This document shows positions 1 to 8,679 of a stretch of DNA of 64,000 nt, piece by piece. This stretch comes from Medakamo hakoo (lineage: Eukaryota; Chlorophyta; Trebouxiophyceae; Coccomyxaceae). The stretch is from contig CP089458.1 in assembly GCA_026636295.1 (NCBI GenBank), positions 186,001-250,000 of the forward strand, read 5' to 3'. Every line of letters begins with the position of its first letter. Within the stretch, counting starts at the first letter, position 1. The notes below the pieces were generated by a model. That model was not told the origin of the DNA. It searched no databases and was given only the letters and a program-made list of their open reading frames with translations. The position numbers were made by a program, and so were the translations under genes.

Positions 1-1
1 G

Positions 2-2419
2 GCTGCCCCGGCGGCGGGTGAGCATGGCGACGGTCTGGAAGGCACGCCGGCCGAGGTGGAGTTTGTCGGCGAGACGGGCCCGCTGGACGGCGGGGCAGGC
101 GAGGCGCCGCCCGCCACCCCCACGCCACCGCGGGTCGTGCCGCCGCCCCTGCCGGCCAACCCGCCCGGCACGGTCATTGTCCGCACGGCGGGCGGCGGCG
201 TGGAGATTGTCCCCGCGTCTCCATTCGTGGAGCTGAGCCTGGAGGACGACGAGTGTGGGCGCCCGTCCGCCCTGCCGACCTCAGCCCCAGCCCGCACCGC
301 CTCTGGCCTCCCGCCCGCCCCCGCCTCGGCCTCGCTCGCGCCGCTGACGTCCCTGCCGCCGCCGCCGCCCGCTCCCGCAGCAGGCCGGGTCGTCAAGGCC
401 GAAGAACGCGCCGTCGGCCGGGTCCACCGGTCTGTGTACCGCGTCTACTTGGGCGCGTGGGGCGGGCTCCCCCTCCCGCGCTGGGCGGCGGCCTGCCTCC
501 CGGCGGCGCGTCCGCCGCCCGGGCCGGGCTCGACGCTGCTCGCCGGCCCGCCACCGCGCCCCACCCTGCCCCTGCCCGCGCTGGTCGTCGCCATTGCCGG
601 CGCGGAACGCGGCCTCCAAGTCGCCCAAAACCTGTTTTTGGCCGCGTGGGCCGACCGCACGGCCAAAGCCCTGGGCGCTGGCGGGCCGGCCCCAGGCCCG
701 GCCGCCTTCATGTCCGTCTACGCGTCCCTGGGCCTGGCCTCCCTGTTCGCCCAGGCCGCCCGGGCCGTCGCGACGGTGGAAGGGTCCATCTCCGCGGCCG
801 TCGCGCTCCACGACCGCCTGCTGGCCCGCGTCATCCGGCTGCCCATGGCCTTTTTCGATTCCCAGCCGACCGGCCGCCTGCTCAACCGGTTTTCCAAGGA
901 CACGGAAGCCCTGGACGTCGCGCTGGGCGGGACCGTCCAATCCGCCCTGACCTGCGCCGCGTCGTCCCTGTTTGCCGTCCTGGTCGTCGTCGGCACGACG
1001 CCCGCGTCCGCGGTCGCCCTGCTGCCCCTGGCCTGGGCCTACACGCGCGTGCAGACGTCGTACATTTCCGCGTCGCGGGAGATCAAACGGCTCGACTCCA
1101 TCACCGCGTCCCCCGTCTTTTCAGGCTTTGCCGAAGTCCTGGCCGGCCTGACCACCATCCGGGCCTTCCGCCTGGGCGACCGGGCGGGCGCCGCCCAGCG
1201 CGCCCGGCTGGACGCCGCCACCCGCACCTTCTGGCCGCTCATGTGCCTCAACCGGTGGCTGTCAGTGCGCCTGGAGTTGCTGGGCATCGGCGTCGTCTTT
1301 TGCGCGGCCGTCTCCGCGGGCGTCCTCCTCCCCGTCTCGTCCGGCGTCGCGGGCCTGGCCATCACGTCCGCCCTCTCCCTCACGGGCTTGCTCGCCTGGC
1401 TCGTGCGCCAGGTCACGGAACTGGAAGTCAACATGAACTGCGTGGAGCGGGTGGACGAATACAGCCGCGTCCCGCCCGAAGCGCCCGCGGTCGTCCCGGA
1501 CTGCCGCCCGCCGCCCGGCTGGCCCACCGCCGGCGCGCTGTCGGTCCGCGGCCTGGTCGTCCGCTACCGCCCCGGCCTGGACCCGGCCCTGCGCGGCGTG
1601 TCCTTCGACGTGCCCGGCGGGTCGCGCCTGGGCGTCGCGGGCCGGACGGGCAGCGGCAAGACCAGCCTCATGATGGCCCTCTTCCGCATCGTGGAGCCCG
1701 AGGCGGGGACCGTGCTGCTGGACGGCATCGACACGGCCCGCCTGGGGCTGGCCGACCTGCGCGGGCGGGGCCTGGGCATCGTCCCCCAGGACGCCGTCCT
1801 CTTCTCCGGCACCATCCGGTCGAACATCGACCCGTTCAATTCCGCCCGGTCGCCCGGCGGTGGAGGCGACGGCGCGCTGTGGCGGGCGCTCGACGCGGCG
1901 GGGCTGGGCCCCGCCGTCCGGGCCATGGCCGGGGACGGCGGCGGCGGCAGCGGGCTGGACGCCCGCGTCGCCGAGGGCGGCGCCAACCTGTCCCACGGCC
2001 AGCGCCAGCTGCTGTGCATGGCCCGGGCCCTGCTGCGGGCGCCGCGCGTCCTCGTCCTGGACGAAGCGACGTCGTCCGTCGACCCCGGCACGGACGCCGC
2101 CATTCAAGAGACGATCAGGTCGAGCTTCAGGGATTCCACGCTCCTCATTATAGCCCACCGCTTGCGCACGATTGCAGACGCGGACGCCGTGCTCGTCCTG
2201 GAGGCGGGGCGCGTGGCGGAGCACGGCCCGCCCGGCGCGCTGCTGGCCACGCCCGGGTCGGCCTTCCGGTCGATGGTGGAGCAGGCGGCGCGGCAGGGCG
2301 GCGGCGGGGGTGGGGGTGGCAGCGCCGGCGACAAGGCGCCAGGTGCCGTCGACTTGGAAGTCCGGCCAGAGTCGGCTGCGGACTTGTTGGCTGTGGCGCG
2401 CGCGGGCGACGGGGAGTGA
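2..2419 (+). CDS. ABCC-type (MRP) ABC transporter, C-terminal half, 5' partial
   Basis: ATP-driven export pump of the multidrug-resistance-associated (ABCC) class, probably at the vacuolar or plasma membrane, moving glutathione conjugates or similar anions. The frame is open from base 2, so the start, the first membrane domain and the first nucleotide-binding domain lie upstream. A Pro/Ala-rich linker comes first, then the second membrane domain with several hydrophobic segments (about 560-1420), then the second ATPase domain. Walker A GRTGSGKTS is near 1640, the Q-loop VPQDAVLFSG near 1785, the signature LSHGQRQ near 1990, Walker B RVLVLDEATSSVD near 2047 and the H-loop IIAHRLRT near 2150. 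The intact LSHGQRQ and Walker B fit the catalytically competent NBD2 of ABCC proteins. Substrate cannot be inferred. The protein ends in a Gly-rich tail and meets the convergent PAM68-like gene after 90 bp. Confidence 0.9.
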   Translation, partial: AAPAAGEHGDGLEGTPAEVEFVGETGPLDGGAGEAPPATPTPPRVVPPPLPANPPGTVIVRTAGGGVEIVPASPFVELSLEDDECGRPSALPTSAPARTASGLPPAPASASLAPLTSLPPPPPAPAAGRVVKAEERAVGRVHRSVYRVYLGAWGGLPLPRWAAACLPAARPPPGPGSTLLAGPPPRPTLPLPALVVAIAGAERGLQVAQNLFLAAWADRTAKALGAGGPAPGPAAFMSVYASLGLASLFAQAARAVATVEGSISAAVALHDRLLARVIRLPMAFFDSQPTGRLLNRFSKDTEALDVALGGTVQSALTCAASSLFAVLVVVGTTPASAVALLPLAWAYTRVQTSYISASREIKRLDSITASPVFSGFAEVLAGLTTIRAFRLGDRAGAAQRARLDAATRTFWPLMCLNRWLSVRLELLGIGVVFCAAVSAGVLLPVSSGVAGLAITSALSLTGLLAWLVRQVTELEVNMNCVERVDEYSRVPPEAPAVVPDCRPPPGWPTAGALSVRGLVVRYRPGLDPALRGVSFDVPGGSRLGVAGRTGSGKTSLMMALFRIVEPEAGTVLLDGIDTARLGLADLRGRGLGIVPQDAVLFSGTIRSNIDPFNSARSPGGGGDGALWRALDAAGLGPAVRAMAGDGGGGSGLDARVAEGGANLSHGQRQLLCMARALLRAPRVLVLDEATSSVDPGTDAAIQETIRSSFRDSTLLIIAHRLRTIADADAVLVLEAGRVAEHGPPGALLATPGSAFRSMVEQAARQGGGGGGGGSAGDKAPGAVDLEVRPESAADLLAVARAGDGE

Positions 2420-2509
2420 GTCGAGTGTGTGTTTTAGTTTTCCAAGCAAAAAAAAAAACAAAAGGAGCGCGCCGTGCCCACCATGCCAACCCCGGCCCCA
2501 CCCCTCCCT

Positions 2510-3309
2510 TCACTTGCCTCCATTGCGCGCCCGCCCCCTGTCCACCAGCGCCCCCAGGTTGGCTTTCGCCTCATCGATGCCCAGCGCGCTGCCCTCCCGG
2601 GCCGGGTCCCAGGACGAGGACACGATGCCGTACGTAATGCCAAGCAACCCGCCCCCCCAGGCGACGGACTGGACGGCGTACACCACCCAGTTGGGCAGGT
2701 CGACCCCCGCCACTTTTTTGACGTAGTAAAACGCGGGCAGGAGCAGGAGGCCGGCCGTGATGGGCAGGCCGGCAAAGGTGAGCATGCGCCGGAACATGCG
2801 GTCGTTGACTTTGGCCGAGACTTCTTGGATGGGCGGGCCGGACTGGTACGACGTGTTTTGAGGGGCGGTGCGTTCTTCTAGTGCCTCGTACGCGGCGCGG
2901 GCTTGGGCGGAGGCCGGAGCGCCGCCGCGGGAGGCGACGGTGCCGCGCTTGGAGACCTGATGAGGGGGTGGGGGGTGGGTGGGGGTGGTTTGGGGATGGG
3001 GTGAGAGAGGGTCGAGCCGAGCTAGCCGCGACGAGGCGACCAATTCCGCACGCCCGCGGGCACGCCCGCCTCCTCACCCCCCCCACACACCTTGACCGTT
3101 GGCGCAGGCCCGCCCACTTTGACCTTGCCAAAGCCTTTCGTGGCGTCGGTACCGGCGTTGGAGCCGCTCGTCGCGGGCTGCTCGTCGTCCGACGCGGCGG
3201 CGGCGCGGACGCTGGTGCGAAGCGAGGGAACGTGGGGCGCGCGCAAGACGGCCGGCGGCCTTGTGCCAAGGGCGCAAGAGCCCGGGCGTGGCTTGAGCAG
3301 GGCAGGCAT
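2510..3309 (-). CDS. PAM68-like (DUF3464) thylakoid protein
   Basis: Two exons, 3309-3091 and 2956-2510, joined in phase 0 across a 134-nt GTGTGT...CAG intron, give 221 residues. The start chosen, MPALLKPRPG, leaves an N-terminus rich in Arg, Ser and Ala that looks like a chloroplast transit peptide. The C-terminal half has the DUF3464 layout: a conserved stretch around SAKVNDRMFRRMLTFAG, two membrane segments (TAGLLLLPAFYYV and the VYAVQSVAWGGGLLGITYG region), then the WDPAREGSALG motif. PAM68 in plants and cyanobacteria assists photosystem II assembly and chlorophyll delivery to CP47; the same role is inferred here from family. An in-frame Met further upstream (3402) is possible but gives a less typical transit peptide. 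The hydrolase gene starts divergently 186 bp away. Confidence 0.82.
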
Positions 3310-3495
3310 GGGGAGGGAAGGGAAGGAAGCCTTGCTTCCGGCGCCGCGGAGAAAGGAGGACTGCACACCGCGCCTCGGTCGCGCGTCGCCCGCTCTCATC
3401 ACTCCCTCATTCGTCCCGGCCCGCCGCCCGCGCCGCCTGCGCGTTGCCCAGCGTCCGTGCGTGCTCAGGCGCTGAACAGCAAGGGCTCGCGGGCC

Positions 3496-4287
3496 ATGGC
3501 AGCACCATCACGTACCCTGCTCATTCCATCGTCCGAGCCCGGCGTGGCGCTGTCGGCCAGGGTCGTCGCGGCCGCGCCGGACCGCGCGTCGGCGACCCAG
3601 CGGCCGCGCGTAGGCTTGCTGCTCCTGCATGCCTGGCCCCGCCTGGGCGGCAGTTCGGCCGACCCGGTCATCACCGCCATCTTCCACGCCGCGCGGAAAA
3701 GCGGGGCATTCGCTGTCGTCCTGAGGTACGACCAGCGCGGCGTGGGCGGGAGCGGGGGGTCGCGGTGCGTCTGGGGCGGGCCCGACGCGTCCGACGCGGC
3801 GGCCGTCGCGTCCCGCCTGTCGGACGGTTCCCTGGACCCGTCCATCCCGGCGGTCGACCGCCTGTACGCGGTCGGCTACTCGTGGGGGGCAGCCCTGGCG
3901 GCGCTGGGCACGCTGCCTTTCGTCGCCGGGTGGGTCGGCGTGTCCCCGCCGCTGGGCGGCCTGGCGGGCGCGGCGCTGAGGACGGGCCGCGCGGCGGCGG
4001 CCCTGGCGGCCCACCCGTCCGTGCCGGGGCTGGTCGTCCTCGGCGACCGCGACCAGTTTGCGTCCGTGCGTGGGGTGGAACGCGTCCTGGCGCGCGTGAA
4101 CGCACAGAGGGGGCGGGCCGACGGCCGCGAGGCGGGCGGCTCTGCGACCGTCGAGCTCACAGTCGTGGACGGCGCCGACCACTTTTGGGGCGGTGCCACC
4201 GCGTGGTGCGATTCCTGGGATAAGGTGGCAGACATCGTGTTGAGCTATATCGCGGGCGTGGAGGCGGGCGGGCGGCGTGTTGATTAG
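3496..4287 (+). CDS. alpha/beta-hydrolase fold protein (COG2945-like)
   Basis: Single exon, 263 residues, start MAAPSRTLLI. The order of motifs fits a small alpha/beta hydrolase: an oxyanion-region strand LLLLHAWPRLGG, the YDQRGVGGSGG turn, the nucleophile elbow GYSWG (Ser near residue 129), an acid candidate in VLGDRDQF and a late His in GADHFW. The HAWP...RGVG.S.G pattern resembles COG2945-type hydrolases, whose substrates are mostly unknown. There is no clear targeting peptide, so it is probably cytosolic. The frame is open far upstream of the chosen Met, but the upstream part has intergenic-looking composition and overlaps the divergent PAM68-like 5' region, so I reject it. Catalytic activity is plausible because the triad is intact; I do not assign a substrate. 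Confidence 0.75.
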   Translation: MAAPSRTLLIPSSEPGVALSARVVAAAPDRASATQRPRVGLLLLHAWPRLGGSSADPVITAIFHAARKSGAFAVVLRYDQRGVGGSGGSRCVWGGPDASDAAAVASRLSDGSLDPSIPAVDRLYAVGYSWGAALAALGTLPFVAGWVGVSPPLGGLAGAALRTGRAAAALAAHPSVPGLVVLGDRDQFASVRGVERVLARVNAQRGRADGREAGGSATVELTVVDGADHFWGGATAWCDSWDKVADIVLSYIAGVEAGGRRVD

Positions 4288-4366
4288 AAGAACGCAGGAC
4301 ACAAGTAGAGAGAGGCAGAGACAAAGCAGCAGCAGGCGCCGTGTGTTTTTTCCCGTCTCTGTGTTT

Positions 4367-5242
4367 TCAACCACCCACCCCCCGCCGCGCCCGCTCCACC
4401 AGCAACACCCGCCCATTCCACTCCGCGCCATCCAGCGCCGCGATGGCGTCACTCGCCCCCACCTCATCCACCATCTCCACAAAGGCAAAGCCTTTGCTCC
4501 GCCCGCTGGCCGCGCGCGCCACGCGGACGTCGACGACGCCGCCACCAAACGCGCCGAGCTTGGTCCGCAAATCGTCCGCCGTCACGATGTAATTGATGCC
4601 AGCCACGTACAGGTTCGTGCCCGTCTCCGGCGGCGGGGCGCGGTTGGTGCGCGTGTCGTGCGGGCGGGCCGGGTCCGGGCCGGGCGGGCGTGGGGGGCGT
4701 GCGCGCGGCGGGGAGCGCGGCCGGCGGTCGGCGTACCGTGGCGGCGTGCGCGACGCCCGCCGGTGCGAGTGGTGGCGGCCGTCGTCGCGGCGGCGGTGGC
4801 GCGGCGGCGACCGCGAGTGGCGGCGGGCGTGGCCGCGATCGTCGTCCCTGCTGCGGTGGTCCCGGCGCGGGCTGCGCGACCGGGACCTGTGCCGGGGCCG
4901 GCGCGGCGGCGTGCGGGAGCGCGACCGGTGGCGGCGGGGCGGCGGCGGCGGCGGCGACCACTGCCGTCGCTGCCTGGGCAGTGGCGGTGGAGAGTGCCTC
5001 CGGGGCGGCGTCCCCCTGCGCCAGCCTCCTCCGCGATCGTCGCCTCTTCTCGGCGGAGGTGGTGACGGCCGGCGGGCCGGGCGGCGGTCGCGGCGGTCGT
5101 CGTCCGAGGCACGCTGTTGGGTTTGAGGGGAGGGAGGCGCGCGGGGCGGGATGAACTGGCGATGGGTTGAGAGAGAGCCAGAGTCAGAGCGCGCCCTCCC
5201 CTTCCCCTCCCTCCTCACACGCACCATGTCGACATCCGACAT
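4367..5242 (-). CDS. RS-domain plus RRM protein (SR-like splicing factor)
   Basis: The first exon is only 18 nt (5242-5225, MSDVDM). A 111-nt intron (GTGCGT...CAACAG) follows, then exon 5113-4367, giving 254 residues. The middle is dense in Arg-Ser, Arg-Asp and Pro (RS domain, roughly residues 10-165). A single RNA-recognition motif lies at the C-terminus, with RNP2 NLYVAGI and RNP1 KGFAFVEM. RS-RRM proteins bind exonic or intronic RNA and recruit spliceosome parts in the nucleus; SR45a and Tra2-like factors are the closest architectural analogues, though those usually have RS regions on both sides. The target RNA is unknown. The start is supported by the donor falling immediately after MSDVDM and by the frame being kept. 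It shares a 217-bp spacer with the divergent golgin-like gene. Confidence 0.82.
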   Translation of the reverse strand: MSDVDMVRVRREGKGRARSDSGSLSTHRQFIPPRAPPSPQTQQRASDDDRRDRRPARRPSPPPPRRGDDRGGGWRRGTPPRRHSPPPLPRQRRQWSPPPPPPRRHRSRSRTPPRRPRHRSRSRSPRRDHRSRDDDRGHARRHSRSPPRHRRRDDGRHHSHRRASRTPPRYADRRPRSPPRARPPRPPGPDPARPHDTRTNRAPPPETGTNLYVAGINYIVTADDLRTKLGAFGGGVVDVRVARAASGRSKGFAFVEMVDEVGASDAIAALDGAEWNGRVLLVERARRGVGG

Positions 5243-5459
5243 CCTCTTCGCCCGGGAGAGCGCGGGTCACGCTCGGAGAGGAGTCGTCGATTCGCTGGAA
5301 AAAAGGAAGGGAGAAGATGAAGAAGTAAAATGAAAGGACTCCCGCCCTGTCCGCCACTCTTTGCTTTGGGCGCGGCGGCCATTGGCACGCCCCGACGCCC
5401 CGCGCGGCCGCTTGGCCGCACGCACCCCTCTTCCTTCCACGAAGGCAGCAGCACCGCAC
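5243..5459. promoter_or_regulatory. bidirectional promoter spacer (RRM / golgin genes)
   Basis: This 217-bp spacer separates two divergent start codons, so both promoters must lie here or inside the 5' UTRs. It holds an A-rich purine tract (about 5297-5340), then a GC-rich part with ATTGG at 5381-5385, the reverse of a CCAAT box. No TATA box is seen. The regulatory role follows from position; the CCAAT call is only a motif match. Confidence 0.45.
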
Positions 5460-8400
5460 ATGGAGGACGTCGACCTGCACGCGACGGCAGGTGAATTGGG
5501 GCGTGCGCCAGCATCCCCCGTGTGCCGGGGGTGTGCGCATGCTGCTGCTGTTCGCCGCGCGCGCGCCTCTCACGCACCACAACCACCACGCTCTCCCAGG
5601 CACGGCCGACCTGCGCGCCCGCCTGGCCGCGGCGGAAGCCCACGCCGCGTCTTTAGCTGCCGAGCTGGAACGCCTGGCCACCGAGCGCGCCGTCGCCCGC
5701 GGTGCCGCCTCACCCGTTCGCGCCGTCTCGACTGCCGCGGCGTCCATCCTGCCACCACCCGCGCGCGCCGTGTCCCGCGCGCTGTTTTCGCTGACGCCCG
5801 GCGCCGCGCTGCAAACAGCGCAGGCTGAGGTGGAAGCCCTGCGCCAGGCCAACCGGGAGCTGAGCTTGCGAGTGGAGGAGCTGGGAGGGGGTGCTGCCAC
5901 GCCGCCCCCGCCGTCACAGCTCGAGGCACGCCTGGCGGCCGCGGTCGCGCGCGCGGACGCGGCGGAAGCGGCCCTGGCCGCGGCGGCGGCTGGACCGGCC
6001 GCCCCCTCCACCAGCGCCTCCGACGCGGCCGCCGCCCTGGCGGCCGAAGCGGCGGCCCTGAAGGCCGCGGCCGCGGCTCTAGGCCCGCCGCCCGCCACGC
6101 CTGGAGGCGTGTCTGCCGCGCCTGCCCTGGCCGGCCCGCCCACGCCCGGAATGGTGGGCGCCGCACCCGCCCGCCCGCCGTCCGCCCAGGTCGAGGCCGG
6201 GGCCGGGGCCGACCTCCTCAACAACGCCGCGGAGCGCGACGGCGACGACGGCGGCTCCACGGCCGCTGCCGCCGCCCTGGCCGCCGCCCAGGCCGCCGCC
6301 GCGCGCGCGGCCGCGCGCGCCGACGCGCTCGCAGCCGAGCTCGCCCGCGAGCGGGAGGCGCGGGTGGCAGCCGCCGCCGTCACAGCCGCATCTTCTTCTT
6401 CTGGTCCGTCCCCGACCGAAGCCGCGGCGGTCGAGCGCGCGGAACAGGCGGAGCGGGAGGCGAGTGCGGCGCTGGCGCGCGCGGCCGACCTGGGCGAGCG
6501 CCTGGCGGCCGCCGAGGCCCGGGCGGCGGCGGCGGCCGCGCCTCCTCCTCCTCCTCTTCCTTCGCCTGTCGACAACAGCGCCGCCCTGGCGGCGGCCGAA
6601 GCCCGGGCGGCCGACGCGACGGCTGCCCTGGCGGCGGCCGAAGCGCGCGCAGCCGAGGCAGAGGCCCGCGCCGCCGCCGCCGCCGCCGCTGCTGCTGCTG
6701 CTGCTGCGGCCGCCACACCTCCTCCTCCACCGCCGCCTGACACCACCCCGGCCTTGGCCGCGCAAGAAGCCCGCGTAGCTGACCTGACGGCAGCCCTGGC
6801 GTCCGCCGAGGCCCGGGCATCCGCCGCCGAGGCCGAAGCCGAGGCCGGGCGCGCGTCGGCCGCCCAACTGGCGTCCGAGCTCGGTGCGGCCCAGGCCAAG
6901 GCGGACGCGGCCAGGGGCGAAGCCGCGCGCTTGGCGGGGGAGAACGCCGCCCTGGCCGATCACTTGGACCTCGTCGGCGCGGAAGTTGAAGAGCTGCGGG
7001 CGGCGCTGGCGCGGTTGAGAGGGAGCGGTGGAGCCGGGCGCCTGTCGGAAGTCGGGTCGCCCACGCCCGCGCTCCTGGCCACGCCGCTGTCGGGCGGCAC
7101 GGTCCTCCCGTCCCCCGCACCCCAGCCCGCCAGGGAAGTTGTCCTCGCACCCGCCGTGGACGAGGCCGACGAAGCCGCGCACGGCGGTGGTGGTGCTGTG
7201 GCCACGCCCGCGCCACGTCCGACGCCCACTCCACCCCCCTCCGCCACCACCGCCGCCGCCCTGGCCTTCAAAGTCGCGGAACTGGAGCGCCAGCGGGATG
7301 AAGCCCTGGCGGCCGCGGAAGCCCTGGCAGGGGCCGCTGCTGCGGCAGGCGCGCACGGCGGGGCCGGCGCGGACGCTGAGGTGGCCGACCTGCGCGCGTC
7401 GCTCGAAGCAGCGCAGGCCGCCGCCACAGCCGCCGCCGCGCGCGCGGCCGAGGCGGAGGCCCGGGCAGAGGCTTTGGCGTCCGCACCGCCTCCTCCTCCT
7501 CCTCCCCCTCCTCCCACCGTCGCCGCCGACCCGGCTGAAGTGGAGGCCCTGCGCTTCAGAGTCACGGAACTGGAGCGCCAGCGCGAAGAGCTGCTGGTGG
7601 AGGGCGAGGCCCTCGCTGCGGCTGCGGCTGCGGCCGCGGCGGCCGCCGCACCCCCTCCCACCGAAGACTCGTCTGCTGCTGCTGCCCTGGCCGCCGCCCA
7701 CGCCCGCATTGAAGGCCTGGCCGCCGAGGTTTCGGCTTTGCGCGCGGCCGCGGAAGCGAACGCCACAGACGAAGCCGCGACCCTCGCGGCGGAAGACGCG
7801 GCCGAGTCTGCCGCTGCATCGGCTGCGGCGGCCCTTGCAGACGCACGGACGGCTGGCGCCCGCGCCGACGCGGCGGAAGCGGCGCTGGCCGCGGCTTTGG
7901 CGCGGGCGGACGCGGCCGAAGCTGAGGCAGCCGAAGCGAGGGCTGCGGCCGCGCTGGCTGTCTCGCCCGAACGGCCGGGCCGCGCGAGCCCCTCTGAGCC
8001 CGCCGCCGCCGTCCTGCCGGGCCTCTTAGTCTCGCACCCGTCGGCCGGCCCGACCGAGATCGTGCCAGCCTCGCCCCGCGGCGGCGGCGCGGCCGCGCCA
8101 GCTGCGTCGCCGCCCCCACCCCCACCCCCGCCATCATCCCTCCTCCACCCCGCCGACGCCGACGAAGTCTGCATGCTGCGCGCCCGCGTCGCGGCCCTGG
8201 AGGCCGAGTCCCGGGAGTCGGAAGCGACGCACGCCCTGAGGGACAGGGCCCAGGACGTGGCGCGGGCCGAGATCGCGGACCTGCGGGCGCGCCTGCTGCG
8301 GGCGGGCGTCGTCGTCCCAGAGGACGCCAGCCCTGCCCGCACCGGGGCCGGGGCGTCCACCACCGACCCGCCGCCGCCGTCCTTGGAATACCTGGCATCC

Positions 8401-8592
8401 GTGCTCGTTGCGGGCCTGGAGAGCGGGGAGCTGGGCGCGTCGCCAGCGCTCGCGACGACGCTCTGCCGCCTGCTGAGGCTGGGCCCGGGCGAGGCGGACC
8501 GCGTGGCGGCCGCGGCGGCCAAACACGGCGGCGGTGGAAGTGGTGGCGGTGGGAGTGGTGGCGGTGGGCCGCTGGCCTGGTTTGGGATGTGA
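5460..8592 (+). CDS. Ala-rich coiled-coil golgin-like protein with GRIP-like C-terminus
   Basis: Exon 1 (5460-5490, MEDVDLHATA) joins exon 2 (5600-8592) across a 109-nt intron in phase 1; 1,007 residues. Most of the protein is alternating Ala/Glu/Leu/Arg heptad-like coiled coil broken by Pro-rich spacers. Two segments begin with a near-repeat, FKVAELERQRDEALA and FRVTELERQREELLV. The last ~65 residues contain LEYLASVLVAGLESGE followed by LATTLCRLLRLGPGEADRV, matching the order of a GRIP domain (Tyr and hydrophobics in helix 1, then the S/GPEE-type turn) that docks golgins to Arl1 at the trans-Golgi. A short poly-Gly tail ends in WFGM. Role inferred: a tether for Golgi vesicles. The alanine richness partly reflects GC pressure, so similarity outside the C-terminus is uninformative; another coiled-coil scaffold remains possible. 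Confidence 0.65.
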
Positions 8593-8606
8593 AAGGCACA
8601 CACACG

Positions 8607-8625
8607 CGAGATATAAAAAATCTCG
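8607..8625 (+). promoter_or_regulatory. TATA box inside an inverted repeat, promoter of DPE2
   Basis: A TATAAAAAA element (8612-8620) is flanked by the complementary hexamers CGAGAT and ATCTCG. The DPE2 start codon is about 68 bp downstream, a normal core-promoter distance allowing a short 5' UTR. The upstream golgin stop codon lies only ~15 bp before the element, so this promoter sits in the very short spacer between two tandem genes. Confidence 0.6.
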
Positions 8626-8679
8626 GCCGCCTCCCGGCCTCACCGCCGACCCTCACCCGCCCGCCCCTCACGTGGGCAA

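Noticed and set aside
1262-2461. A 399-residue open frame antisense to the ABCC gene
   Set aside because: It mirrors a convincing ABC ATPase domain on the other strand, has no domain of its own, and arises because TAA/TAG/TGA are rare at this GC content.
5184-6899. A 571-residue Ala/Ser-rich antisense frame
   Set aside because: Its sequence is the complement of the coiled-coil repeats of the golgin-like gene and spans the RRM 5' end; no independent evidence.
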